From contig OX246739.1 in the NCBI GenBank assembly GCA_945910005.1, positions 12,560,292-12,624,291 of the forward strand: a DNA stretch of 64,000 bases, in the 5' to 3' direction. A model generated the notes under the pieces. That model was not told the origin of the DNA. It was given only the letters and a program-made list of their open reading frames with translations, and searched no databases. Each line of letters starts with the position of its first letter. Within the stretch, counting starts at the first letter, position 1. A program made the translations under genes and the position numbers. Shown here in pieces: positions 1 to 12,300 of the stretch. The stretch is from Isoperla grammatica (taxonomy: Eukaryota; Arthropoda; Insecta; Plecoptera; Perlodidae).

Positions 1-704
1 GCCCAGCAAGACTTGGAGGGCCCTTCTGCACCAACATCAACGACAGAATAAACTCGTCGCCTCGCTCGCAAAGTAAAGTAACGAGAGCTCCACATTGAGC
101 GGTAATTAAGTTGCTCTTATCTTTGCGTCGATGTGTGAACACTGAACAGTCAGGGGTCGAATGTGGTTGGTTGACGTAGTCGTGACCGAAGTGTTGTGGA
201 TGCCCGTTGGGTTTCATTTTGGAAATCAACTGATAATTTTTGTGATGTTGAGGAGTAGCATGATTAGTGATCCTGATAATATAAAAAAGTGAAGATATAT
301 CATAAATGGTTTAAATGTCCCCCAATAAAAATCAGTTCTTGTAACTGAGTGGATCCGGTAGACTATAAATACAAATTTATTGAACATATAAATAAAAAAG
401 GCTTGCATTAAATATCTATTTTATGTTTATAATATATTTTATGTTTGTCATATTATTTATATACCAACCTGCTCACTATTGTTTCATTATTTTGATACCA
501 ACTTGGAGGATTTAGATATACAACTAGAGGACTATAAGAAATATACTGTTCTTAGAGGGAGTCCCTAGGTATGAGTTAACTAGTCTATTGGTCATCAAAG
601 TTTTGGTTGAAGCGACCTTCAGGGCGATAGTAACGTCCAACTCCAGAGTTGAATCTGGTACATTTTAGTGAAACATATTATGTAATCATGCAATTACGTA
701 TTAT

Positions 705-734
705 CAAAGATTACAAACTAGTTTGTAATCTTTG
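705..734. repeat. Perfect 30-bp palindrome
   Basis: Each 15-base half (starting caaagattac) is the exact reverse complement of the other, with no spacer and the centre between 719 and 720. It could form a cruciform, or be the fused end pair of a foldback element or MITE. Outside the palindrome the symmetry stops immediately. Function unknown. Confidence 0.85.
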
Positions 735-1141
735 GTATTATGTTAACTAATAAACTACATTGAAACATTTCAGTCAAGTTAAAATAATATATAACAAATA
801 GAAAATAGCAAAATACTATTTGGTTTGTTCTGTCCTATACTAAATTTCAACATTGAGAACAGATTGGTATTCAAATATGTCCTAATCATTGCATATCATT
901 CAGTTATTGAATAATAAAAGAGATGACAGTCGAATGCACTCAGTTTTATTAATACACCGGCATTTATGAATAATCTTGTTGTTTCCTCTCTACATTTCCT
1001 ACACAATAGTTGTTGTGTAATACTAACAAGGAGTCTCACTCTCACGCTAATGCAATTATATGGAATGACATCCGGCTTCATGACACACTCGGGGAATAGA
1101 ACACAGTACAGTACAGTACAGTATAATATATATGTTTATAG

Positions 1142-1198
1142 CCCCGACCGGGTCTCGAACTAAGATGCCCGGCGCTATTCCTACCAATTTAGCCAATA
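1142..1198 (-). repeat. tRNA-derived SINE-like or tRNA pseudogene fragment
   Basis: Read on the minus strand it has an A-box-like segment (tggctaaattggtag) followed by a good B box (gttcgagaccc), as in RNA polymerase III internal promoters. The A-to-B distance is about 8 bases shorter than in a normal tRNA, so the anticodon arm does not fit and this is not a functional tRNA gene. On the minus-strand 3' side a short gtact repeat follows, about 1103-1122. SINE identity is inferred. Confidence 0.4.
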
Positions 1199-3386
1199 GT
1201 TGTGATGTTTCTATTTTTGTAAGAGCACATAATTATCACAAAGCTATGGACTAAGATTTTTCACCATCGTCGTAGATAGTTCAAAAATAATAGCCTAATC
1301 ATTCGATGGTGTCAGGGGTTTTTGCAAAGAAAATAATCAAACTTCGATACGAAGCTTGGCTAGATATTTCGTCAAGTTAAATATACGCAAAATGTCAAAA
1401 ATTTATAAATGTATTGAATTTTGATGAAATCCTAAAATGTCAATAATTTCTATGCTTGTTCGAATTTACCCAAATAGGCTCAATATGAATATGAATATGA
1501 ATAATATTGAATGATGTACGTATAACACTCAGATGAACGTCAGTTGTATAGCTTGCGTTTGATAAGTGCGATAGAAGAGAAACGCTCTAGAAATATAGCT
1601 TCTCGTATTGCAAACAAACTTAGAAACTTGGGCAACAAACACAATATACACACGGCGTTTATTTTTCCTTTAGAGGAAAAAGTTTATTCTAGGAACTGTA
1701 ACATATTTACGAAAAGTTCTACTTTTGTATACGAACAATTAACTGTGTATGTTCTTTGAAAGTCTCAATTCTGCTCAAGGCGGTCAAAAATATCATGTAT
1801 TTATTTATTCTTTTCGATTTTCACTTAAGTTTCTACTCAATAATGGTGATTATACATGTGTGCCTCCCCCACTCCCAGCACACCAACCCACACAGAAATA
1901 CATTTTCTTTTAAAAAAAATTAAAAAAACTTTCGAAGAACTGAAACCGGAACCATTTCCGAACGTTGTTATCAGAACGATGATAATTCCGTTACTTTTGC
2001 AACTCCCCCAACATTGATAAATAAAACTCGCTTGTTTGAGTATATGAATACATCCTGAGCTCCACGTACCACGGATAGGGAACGTGCCCATACTATTTGT
2101 CCCTCCCTCCTTCCATGTTTCTTCATTATCACCATCAGTCATAGAAGAACGCGCTTGACATGTACCATTAGTTGCGCCGCTGTAACCGTGAGGCTGTACA
2201 TAATGCAGGTAGGTACGAGATGCGAAGATAGATGGCGCCATGCGTCGTGCGTCATGTACATAGTACACACGTAGAAGGTAAGTGCACTTCCACCCACTCT
2301 ATTAATTGTCGAAACTTTCATAAAAGCCCTTTACCCGGTCTGGAAATGGCGTTTATACAAGAGCTGAAACACGCGAGAGATCACGTTCTCGTTTGCATTA
2401 CTACAACCAACGACGAAACGGTAATTCGGGTCGGAAATAAAAACAACAAAAATAAACACATTTCAACCAGATACGTGGGAGTTAAAAATAAAAAAGAGTT
2501 TTAAAGGGTTCGGATTCCGATAACGTTGATCTTCTATTAACACGGTCGGATGCCGAAGCGACGACACGTATTCTTCCCCACGTTCGACACGTTTTTTCTC
2601 TCCTAATATCCAAAAAAGTGAAAACTTTAAGCAAACACATCGGCATCGGCTGCTGGAGTCTTGATGGAGGAGATAGGCCGGGAACTTCCATCGCGAGCAC
2701 AAAGTGAACCATTAGCGAAGCCGCCGTTGGTCTCCTCACGCAAACCCCATCAATAACCATTAATCAATATCGAGCCAACACTTTAGTTCTTCTCGCGTTC
2801 AACGAACGGCTGAACGGAATAGCAAAGTGCCTCTTTCTCTGCATTAGTGCGCAGCCAGCAGCTTCCGCGCGCTTATTAGCGGGTGACAGATCACCGGCTG
2901 GCCGTGTGCCCTTGTCGTACGCAAATGCCGGATGCAGATTGGCTGATGAGCAGGATTATGCGAAGATGGATGGGGCTTACGGAAGATCTGGATGATCTTG
3001 TACAACCTTGAGATATTGATATTTGAAGGCAGAACACAGATGGCTTGCCCTATAATCTTTATGTACCTTGGAAATTCGTAATGGCCACGTTTGAGGAGGG
3101 ATTCAGAATTTATGGCTTTTGAGGCTCTTATGAAGAAATTGGTTGGTCGCAAAATCCTCATCTCTATACAAGTCCACCGACAGTCAACACAATTCGATTG
3201 AACAATCACTACAATGTGTTTTATATCAACTAACAATACAGTCACTACGAAACGTGATGTAAAATTGCTGGAGGGATGATTCTGTAGTGTCCTTGAAATT
3301 GTGTAAAACCTTACATGGTTAATTATCTGTGTTGTGTAATTTGCTTTACACTAAAGAGTAGGTAAAGATACAGATGGATCGATGCT

Positions 3387-3751
3387 CAATAGCGTAACTA
3401 GAAATGGGGGGGGGGGGAGGTCGAACATTCCAAACAAATCGTCGGGGTCCGGAGAAAAAGGGCCATATTTTTTTATATTGGACGTTTTCAAAGTCACGAC
3501 ATTTTAGAATGTTAAAACTGAAATAAAATACTCGTTCACAAAATATATCTATATTTCTTGAACATCACCCACAACCAAACGTTTTATTTCTTAATCATTT
3601 AGTGTCACGGGGAAGCAAAACTATCAAAGGTAGATCCTCCTCCTTCTTCGTTATTCCTCCTCTATTTCACACTCGTTATTTTAGATATTGCGGGGGCAGT
3701 TGAATACAATCCCCCCCCCCCCACCCCCCTCCCCGCTAGGATACGCCACTG
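3387..3751. mobile_element. hAT-like non-autonomous element (MITE), candidate
   Basis: The left end reads caatagcgtaactag. The right end, reverse-complemented, reads cagtggcgtatcctag. These are imperfect terminal inverted repeats that resemble the termini of the hAT element at 39916-41741 (cagtggcgtagcg). Just inside both ends lie long G and C runs (3406-3417 and 3711-3722), again like that larger element. No coding frame is inside. An 8-bp target duplication expected for hAT is not visible (tcgatgct versus atctaagt), so the boundaries or the call could be wrong. Confidence 0.4.
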
Positions 3752-5271
3752 ATCTAAGTATTTGCGAATACATTTGGATCTACTTGTGAACCCACCTCAT
3801 ATCGTCTCGATTAACTTCACTGCACCTACAAAAGGTCGATATAATCGTCGTTTGCGAGTCAATCGACATAAGTGAAGAGAGGGTATATAACATTACCAAG
3901 ATTACTTTCGTACATCCTCTTCTTTTTTCTGCGCCGTTTAACCCATCGTATGTTTCAATTTACTAGATGTAACCGTACCCACGTAGAAGCACATGCACCA
4001 AATGGTTTTAATAATCAACAACGGATAAGCTAGGGCACGTAATTGCCTTCACAGATGTTGAATTTTCAAACATCTTGACTTCCTTTTAACGAAACTCGAA
4101 CGATTGTTGGAGAACTTTTTCCTCGTTCACTCGGATCGTAGGGCTGTGTAATCTTAACACACTGGCCAAACAGTGAACATGCACTACAAGAACGGATTTT
4201 ATTAATATTCCCCAGCTATTAATGTTGGCGAAATGTCGACCAGCACGGTAATAAGAATATTGCAAAGATAATTAAAATGGGCTATTAAATTAAGTAGGCG
4301 GGAATAATATCAAATGCATACCACTGTGAATAAATGAATATGGTAATGATGTTAAATGTAGTAAAGGCAAGCTTAACCCATAAGGAAATCAAGACAACAC
4401 AATAAAATTGTTCGAAATGTGCGAACAATCTGGTAGAAATGTTGGAGGCAAAAGTTCAGCGACTTGCATTTCCCCGCAAATTGGAGTAAATCAATGTGTA
4501 ATTCGAGTAGGCTATACAAGACCCATCAAAATGTCTGACGACGACGTAATTATCCTCGTTATTATCGTCAGCAAGTTACGCCAATGAAAACCCCATTAGG
4601 CGAAAAAGTAAGTGCATTTGATCGAGGAATAAAGTAGCGAATCAGTGATTTTGTCGTCGCTTCATCCTCCCGAATCGTTGTCATTATACGACTACTGAAA
4701 GCTGAAAGCTAAGAGATGCTGTCTGCGTTCACCTGGCTAGATCCAATTGATTCCACTCAGATTCCTGGGACGAGTTCTTATTCGCTTTTGTTTTTCTCAA
4801 TGAAGAATCATAAAACTATCTTAATCAGTTGTTCTTGACTTGTTTTTTCATGTTCCTTTAAAAATGCACGCCAGCACTCTAAAAGAGTCGATTGAAAAAA
4901 TGGTAAAAGAAAAAATAGTTCATTTCGATTCCAATCGTATTAAGATAGCGCATAGCCTACTATCAAATGGCTGACTACAACGAAAAGCCGTAATATAGCT
5001 ACTGTATAGAATAAAGTATATAGGAATGAAGTCTGGCCAATAACTGACGACGAGGAAAAGGTAACAATCCAAAAAGTCTAGTCATGTCATACATGTCAAT
5101 GATACTGCCAATCTTGACCACATGTGGGACAACTCTCGGCTACCACGTAGAATACAGAATTACTTTACTACAGTTGATGCGAGGAAATAACGATGCCGAG
5201 ATGGGTGTAGATTTAAAATGTGAAAATGACACAAGTGTATATAAAAGCTATCAGGTTTATGTTGTATGTAA
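3752..5271. other. No supported feature
   Basis: AT-rich DNA with only short chance open frames and no repeats longer than simple-sequence tracts that I can see. Confidence 0.5.
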
Positions 5272-5298
5272 TATGTATATATATATATATATATATAT
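5272..5298. repeat. (TA)n microsatellite, left of inverted repeat
   Basis: Alternating TA run just upstream of the 63-bp inverted-repeat structure. A matching TA run (5579-5604) abuts its right end, so the structure lies between two TA tracts. Confidence 0.9.
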
Positions 5299-5328
5299 GA
5301 TTTTTTAGATTTTGTTGGTTGCAATATG

Positions 5329-5578
5329 TAAAGTAAGGATACATTTTACGGTTTAACCAATCCAAATTTTATTTAAAATGATACTTCAACGTTTCGACGA
5401 CTTTAGCGTCGTCTTTTTCAAGACATACAAACATAAAAAACAAATAAATAAAAAACCACAACAACCAAAAAACACTTGCATATAAAATGGAAAACACTGC
5501 CACAGCGATACATCACTCGTTGAAGTATCATTTTAAATAAAATTTGGATTGGTTAAACCGTAAAATGTATCCTTACTT

Positions 5579-5580
<2 letters not shown>
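5329..5580. mobile_element. Foldback or Penelope-like terminal structure: perfect 63-bp inverted repeat
   Basis: Bases 5329-5391 and 5518-5580 are exact reverse complements over all 63 positions, separated by a 126-bp A-rich spacer. Directly inside the left arm is gtttcgacgac, then ttta, then gcgtcgtc, followed by tttttcaagac. This gives a small hairpin (gacgac pairing with gtcgtc). Penelope-like retroelement terminal repeats often carry cgtttcg-type motifs with a short hairpin and can be arranged in inverted orientation, so a truncated copy of that class is my inference. A simple foldback element is the alternative. No coding sequence is present. Perfect arm identity implies recent origin or gene conversion. 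Confidence 0.6.

Positions 5581-5604
<24 letters not shown>
5579..5604. repeat. (TA)n microsatellite, right of inverted repeat
   Basis: Alternating TA run followed by cacacaca, directly abutting the right inverted-repeat arm. Confidence 0.9.
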
Positions 5605-5612
<8 letters not shown>

Positions 5613-6146
5613 GAAAAGTTATTCCTTCTAAACTATCTAAATGCCTCTTATATACATCCAGTCACCTGAAGAGGGACATGTCATGGGCAAAGCTGAAGTG
5701 TACAATACAGTAAGGATCACACGAACAAAATATAACTCATATTTAGAAAATAAATGTATGATTACAGATTTTGAGAGTAATTTAAATAAAGATAAAATGA
5801 TTATGAAGTGAAAGAAAACGAAACGTTTCTAGTGTGCACATGTGCAATGGTTATCACTAAATAAGCTGATGATTGCATGACGAAAGGTGTGCATGCAATA
5901 CACAATGAAACACAGTTAAAAGTATTTCCGTGGTTTCCACAAATGTACCGTCTTTTTTTAAAATAGAACACATAGTGTGCTGAGTGTGTATGGACGAGGT
6001 ATAGTTTTAGCTACGTGCTGGCGAAAAACGAGGTCATCCGCCAAGCGCAACAAGATGAAATTACATCTCTCAGGGGTATCACCATTGTAACAGTAAATAC
6101 GACGCGCGCTCTGCAGCGGCAACAGTGCAAAAGGCAAACGCCAAAC

Positions 6147-6187
6147 ATGGCGGCGGTAAAAATGGCGACGATAGTATTGGTGGCAAA
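6147..6187 (+). CDS. Candidate first coding exon (very weak)
   Basis: An ATG in a good initiation context (aaacatgg) opens a 13-codon frame reading MAAVKMATIVLVA plus a partial Lys codon. It runs straight into a near-consensus splice donor (aaa|gtaagta) at 6188. The 100 bases upstream are more GC- and CpG-rich than the neighbourhood, as a 5' UTR might be. The hydrophobic start could begin a signal peptide. No downstream exon could be linked, so this may be coincidence. Confidence 0.18.
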
Positions 6188-6589
6188 GTAAGTAAAAACG
6201 GCGACAGCTTTATAAAACGGAATGGGACTTACAAGAGAGCACAGAGGTTTAAATTAGAAATATTAAACGAGGATATTATACATTTCATTACTATAGACTA
6301 TAGAGGAGTAAATTACAAATGAGATACGAGGAGTATCGCAAAGTTGGCAGTTACCTTTCACAGCCATAGGGGCTAATATCAGAAAGTGTAAACGATTACT
6401 TTTTCAATATATACCCCTCGTTTCGTATTATCTTATTTATGACTCTTGGAAGTTCCAGAGCTACATCGTATAAAGTTTGTTTTTTATTTCTGATATGCAA
6501 CACATATCCAAACTATATACAACTAAAAGGACAAATAACCCAATAATTACAGTTCAATTACATAACAAGTACTCGACACATACTCCACA

Positions 6590-6614
6590 TATATATATAT
6601 ATATATATATATAT
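6590..6614. repeat. (AT)n microsatellite
   Basis: Uninterrupted alternating AT. Confidence 0.9.
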
Positions 6615-9136
6615 GACAAATTATAATAAATAGATTATTACCCAGCGGTAAATTGGAGATAAGATAAGAAAGATAATAAAACAAGTAACATATTTAGTTT
6701 CAATTTGAAGTATTTGTGGTATTTATGTCTACGTGTTCGTCCAGGAATTGTCGTGAGACAATGAGAATATTAAGTGTAGTTATAGATAAATAACGAGAAA
6801 TGTCAGTCAATAACTCTCTACTCAGATACCATTTCTGTTGAAATTCATCGAGATAATAAGAGCCGGACAAAGAATTCGATTTTAACGCAATGTGTGTACA
6901 TAACATTACATACAACGTCACGTTTTCAAACTCCTCAAATAACGTTGACAACATGGAAAAAACAGTGAAGCGACAACTTTTTCACTACATCTTCCATACG
7001 ACAAACATGTTTTCATTTTCTCGTTTCACCTGCTTCGGTAATGCTTCCTAATTAACACTCAGCTAGTGTTTTGCGTTATTCATACTAGGAACTCGTATGG
7101 GTAGCTGATCCTGTTTCAAGGCAAACTCCATAGATGCCCATAGCGCACGTGAGCAGGAGAGAGAGAGCAGACGTCATGTCTACAGTGAATTATAGAGGCC
7201 GTGGGGATCCTCTCCATTCACAGAGCTAAACAACCATGTCTCATGAATTACTTCGGAACTTTTTGACGATCTTTCCATTCAGTTCTTTAAAAAGTTTATA
7301 TGCTTTATAGCCGACACAGTCTTACATTTTGTGCAGTTGCCGAAGAATTCAGTTGTAAATACACTCACAGTAACAAGTTGACAACGATTCTATTATTAAA
7401 TGCCACACGTTAGACACATAGTCAGTAAACTGAAGTAAATAAAGTAGAATGGGATTTAGGAATTGTTTGAGATTTCTTTCCGGAGAAGTCCATAACTCAT
7501 CTTTTTGAAACTTGGTGTTGTCAAAAAGGAAGATATCGCAGGACATGTTATTTGAAAAGAGAATTTGCTATTGTCAGTTCCATTATTTACGTCCAACAAT
7601 TATTATAAATGTTGATAGTTGATGAGTGTCGTGTTATTAAAGACTTATTTGACGTGTGTTGCTAGCGGTTCGTTTTTGTCATCAATTTTATTGGTGAAAC
7701 GGTAATGGTGAGCAACGATGTTGCTAACACAACTAGTGTAGATTTAGGTATAATACGAAAAATAAAACCACAATCGTTGGTTAAATCAAAACAACACACC
7801 AGTTTTGCTGCGCAATATGAGATTTATTTACACACAAAAAACTGAATGTAGTTAAAATGGTAAAAGAAGGTCCATTGATGAAGATGGGTTCAACTGTATC
7901 TTATTAGGTCATCAACCTATTAAAGAAGGAACGTTTATAAAAACAAAATTTCCTGTTTAGCAGTTGATACATTTTCGTTCATGTGTCGGAACAACTGGGT
8001 CAGAGGGGACGAACCTCGCAGCCTCCCTTCCATCATACCACTGAGGGGGCTCTCATGTTCTTATGTCGAACGCCATTACTCACTATGTGTATGGAATGAT
8101 TGAGTGTAAGAACTAGACTACCTCTAGTCTAGTACACAATTTTTAAAACAATTGAGACGTATTAGGAGGATTACGAAAAGAATCTTCTTTCAAACTCTTC
8201 TGTAACGCAAAACAAATACTGCCATTAACCATATTACAACTGGAATTCTATTCTATCATGATTTAAGTTTATAAAATTGTCAATGTTTTCTTTTTTAACA
8301 CCTTTTAAATAAACAAAACAATTCACGATACTTCCAGGAGGCGAACATACAAGAATGTCATTGCCTTGCGGTAAATACTGCATTTGAAAAGAATACATCA
8401 AGTATAGCATATTGCTGTGTACCCAAAGCATGTGCGTGCTGCGTAAGGTGGCTCACAAGTCTGGTGAGAAACCGTTTTTTTCATGTCAGCCACAGCGGAT
8501 CATGTGACTTTGAGCCACGTATATAACTATTTAGTATAACTCTACCCACCCTTGTCTCAACAACTATGCGGTCCAAATGAGGGACGGGGTAGAACGTATA
8601 GAGGGTGACTGAAGTGTTGAGATCCTTGTCTAAATTGTGACACTTTTAGAAACGGTTTGAGAGTGAAACGATCCGTATCATAGTGATGAAGGTTATATAG
8701 TTTTATTATGTATTGCCAGACGAATTTGTACCGCAAATAACCTTTCACAACAGCAAAGATATTACGAGAAACATGCATCTTCGAAAATGTACCGTTTATG
8801 ATGTGAGATACGTTACATTGTACTGGAGGTCTAGTTTAGGGTGACCAAGTATACAAGACAAGGTATACGATAATAGACATTGGAAAGTACAACGGTTAAG
8901 TTGTTTACATTTATAGTAGTAAAATGGCATGATTCAACCATGGGCTTACAATAGTAACCGAATGATAAGTTAATAATATTCAAGGATCTTCTCTTGACCA
9001 GGTATTCTCGTCTGCGATTGCGAATCTACGTCACTAAGTCCACCGCTAAGCTACAGAATCAAACTGTGGGGAGGGGGTACATCAGACATACCTACTGAAT
9101 GGTTTACGGTTTAGTAGTATTTAGTAGTAGTAGTTC

Positions 9137-9228
9137 ACTGCACACCGAAGTAGGGGGAGGGAACTTGAACCATGAATCATCGGCCCACGGCCAGACCTTG
9201 TCTAATTGGATCAAGGCTACATTAAGCT
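9137..9228 (-). repeat. Possible tRNA-like SINE fragment with a neighbouring partial copy
   Basis: On the minus strand a B-box-like segment (ggttcaagttcc) lies downstream of a weak A-box-like segment (tagccttgatcc). The next 85 bases (9228-9310) repeat some of its landmarks in the same order (ctgcacac, a gtaggg/ccgaag block, atcaaggcta), suggesting two diverged tandem copies. The call is weak because neither box matches consensus exactly. Confidence 0.22.
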
Positions 9229-9310
9229 GCACACTGTAGGGTGGATGTTGATTTCCTGACCCACCGAAGGGGCAGGACTCAAAATAGACAACATTATCAA
9301 GGCTAAGTCC

Positions 9311-12300
9311 ATGATTGTATTATGTTATTACACCAAGCGTCCGTCGTTATCTGGACAAATATTCCAAACTGGGAGCTGGCATCAGTTTCCTCCCAACACA
9401 CCCACTTCAGAAACGTATGGATATTCCCATAGCCAATCTTTCATCGTTTACTATAAATGGTTGCGCGTCAAAAACGTCTGGAAACGTTCGAATGATTATA
9501 CAGAAAGAAGAGTTTCAATACAATACGAATATAAGATAAAACATGAGAAATTGGCCGCTAGGAGAGCGTGGATGCAGACGATTTCATTCAAGACGATTTC
9601 TCACTGTCGGTGGTTGAAAAGTCGACCGACCTCTGCACATGCACTTGATTTATGCTACTTTTCTTCCAAGATATGCAGTCTTCTATTCAAAAGATAGTAC
9701 TGAAGGAATGGCCGAATCTTATCCCATTACTTACTGCCATTTATCCTCGTATTATATCCAAGACAAATCGAGCATCCACAGATTTTAAAGCCGACGAATG
9801 CGGTTGAAAACCATTAGAACCACACTATTTACGTGACGTGATGTGTGGGCTTTTAGAGGAACTGACTACATAAATAGTTGTTTTTATGAGCTTGTCAGAA
9901 GACCAGTGGTAACTTGATCGTTGGCTGTATACCCGCATGTTGTTCGTGCTTCAGTGCGTGAAAAGAAAACGTCACTATTTGAATGCATTGTGGAACACTT
10001 GGCAACTAAGACTTCAATTTGTCTTACAATTAGGAGACGTGCTATTTTCACTAGATTTATTTATTACTGTATTCCTTGAATTGATCATACAAAGATACTT
10101 CTACCCAATTTACTACCAATTTTTCAGGGTAAGGATCCAAGATGTGGACCGAGCAGTGCTTGGACTGAAGAGATTGTAATAATTGCACAAGTAGCATGCT
10201 CCATCACGATACATGTGGGTGAAATGTAAGTTGAAAGTTCCGTCGCCTGTTTGTAGCGCTTGTTAAAGTGGACACCCACCACGGTGGCATACGGTATAAC
10301 CCAGCTAGACTAGCACACAGCGTGTGGGTAGATGAAGCGTCGCACACGACAACTAAAAGTTGAACAGTCTCGAACCGGGGGGGATTGATCAACAAAGGGT
10401 CTACTTCAATCGTTTAAAACTTAATTAATATCAAAAATTAAATTAAAGTGTAATAATGATGTCATTTACTCTCAATATAATTTGCATGTTATGGGCATGG
10501 TGAGCGCGTCACATACCTAATTAACTCACTCTTTGTATGCATGAAGGTTCCACGTCGTCCGTAGTATGGAGATATACACCTCGACTCGGCTGAGTTATGT
10601 ACGTAACTAACTCAGTGGCTCGGGACATGACTATGAGAGTCACTTGGTCTGGGGTTACACACCAAGTGGGAAAACGAAGGGTCTAAAAAAAAGAAAAAAT
10701 GAAAATAAAGTCTTCCTATTCAACTCGATATCTTTGCCTTGCTTGAAGAAAATATATATCAGAGTCAATAAGAATAGAGATGGTTGGTATTGCATGCATA
10801 CGGCACACAATAGGGGGCAGATTTCAATGGAAGTAGATAACTTCGTATGGGCCAAGAAGGTGTCAGTAATGGGGTGTGGGTATATAATGGTTAAAGAAGG
10901 CCAGGCCACATGATTACTTGGCACTTCTCTCTGCCCAAAAAAGGATTTCCTAAAGAAGTAAAGACTTCTCTAAAGCGAAAGATACACATTGGACGGTTCT
11001 TTGTTGTGGATAACAATATCGGTAATGAGACGGAGCTACAAAGTCAACGTCAGTCGGGTCCCATAAGGGAGACAACATTTACATGGCGCGTTCTTCTGAT
11101 ACAGCCTTGGGCTTTTCGTTTATCCACCGGCGGTGGAATTGGCTGTGGACTGTTAAAGTATATCCTGCTTCATAATTAGCCTCCACAAAACTCTTCAAAA
11201 AGTCGTATCAACGTCTTCAACCGCATGATACAAGGCACATTCTACTGTGTGTTATACTTGTTTTTGGAAACATGCGTAAAGGGTGATTAAGATGTTCCTC
11301 CTCAATATGGTCCACACTATAGTGGGGAAAAGGAAAATGTCTAGTGAATATCGATAACAGATGTATCAGCAATATTCAACGCCGAACTATAATCCTATCT
11401 CTATAACAACGCAGACCTAACAATGCTATCACATACTCTCTGTAATCTTTAAAGTTTCCCAGAAGTCGAAAGCTCGCCTAGCTATAATTTAGAACACGTC
11501 AGCTAGGGTAAAGTTACTGAATCAGACGGATTAAATACTGTGGGCGCGAGTTTTCGATGCTCTTAACGATTTCTGATTTTCGGTATTCTTTTCTCTACCA
11601 CACAGAGCGGATTTTCTTTGGGCTCAACTCTTTCAAGAAAGTTATTTCCCTGTCGATCTATAAGGCCTGGGATCAGCGGTAAGACCTGGTTCGCTCGGTT
11701 ATGCAGCCTATTGACCATCGACATTCGAAACGTAACGTACGGGATTACCTAAGAGCATTGGTTCTAGAGGAAAGCCTATTGGATGTTGTACAATGCGTCA
11801 CTGGTGGCTGGTGGGATTTCGTCCAGGGCCCACCGAAGATTAAGCTGGCTAATTCTTGCGGAGGCAGCAGTTAACCAAACATTGCATTTCAGCTTTCAGA
11901 GTAAGACGTATCTCAAGTCTAGACAACATCCTAAACGGCTGCTGGCCAGCTTCAATGGGAAATACGATTTGTTTGATGGTGACAAATTATAGACCACATA
12001 AACACAAAAATATCAAACGATAAATAATCCACATTTCGATTTTATGAGGACATGTGCGTTTGATGAATCGTCTACCTATATACGTTACCGTTGATCAAAT
12101 GTATTTTATTTGTAGGAAGCACCATATACGGAATGGAGATTGGAGAATATAGAATCATTGGAATAAATTATTATTTCATAATGTGGACAATTTCAAAATC
12201 TCACTACATATATCATAACTCGCCCCTATGATCACGCCCGACATCTAGCCTTGAATGCTAATGCAACGCCTTCTACTCGGTATATAGTGTGAACTGTGGA

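Larger units (their letters stand above)
1..3386. other. AT-rich apparently non-coding stretch
   Basis: No gene is supported here. Open frames of 130 to 143 codons occur on the minus strand (1837-2268, 2844-3245), but they have no recognisable motif, low-complexity composition and no codon pattern I can see, so I treat them as chance. The first 60 bases and about 2830-2960 are more GC-rich than the surroundings and could touch exons or UTRs; nothing confirms this. The stretch also holds a perfect palindrome at 705-734 and a tRNA-like sequence at 1142-1198, listed separately. Confidence 0.6.
5605..9120. other. AT-rich stretch with one weak first-exon candidate
   Basis: Nothing firmly annotatable. 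It contains an AT microsatellite (6590-6614), a GA run near 7155, a 9-bp stem with 4-base loop at 8112-8133 (actagacta/tagtctagt), and a possible short first coding exon at 6147-6187. Open frames up to 84 codons look random. Confidence 0.5.

Noticed and set aside
1837..3245. Minus-strand open frames of 143 and 133 codons
   Set aside because: No domain, no codon pattern and no splice context; expected by chance in 64 kb.
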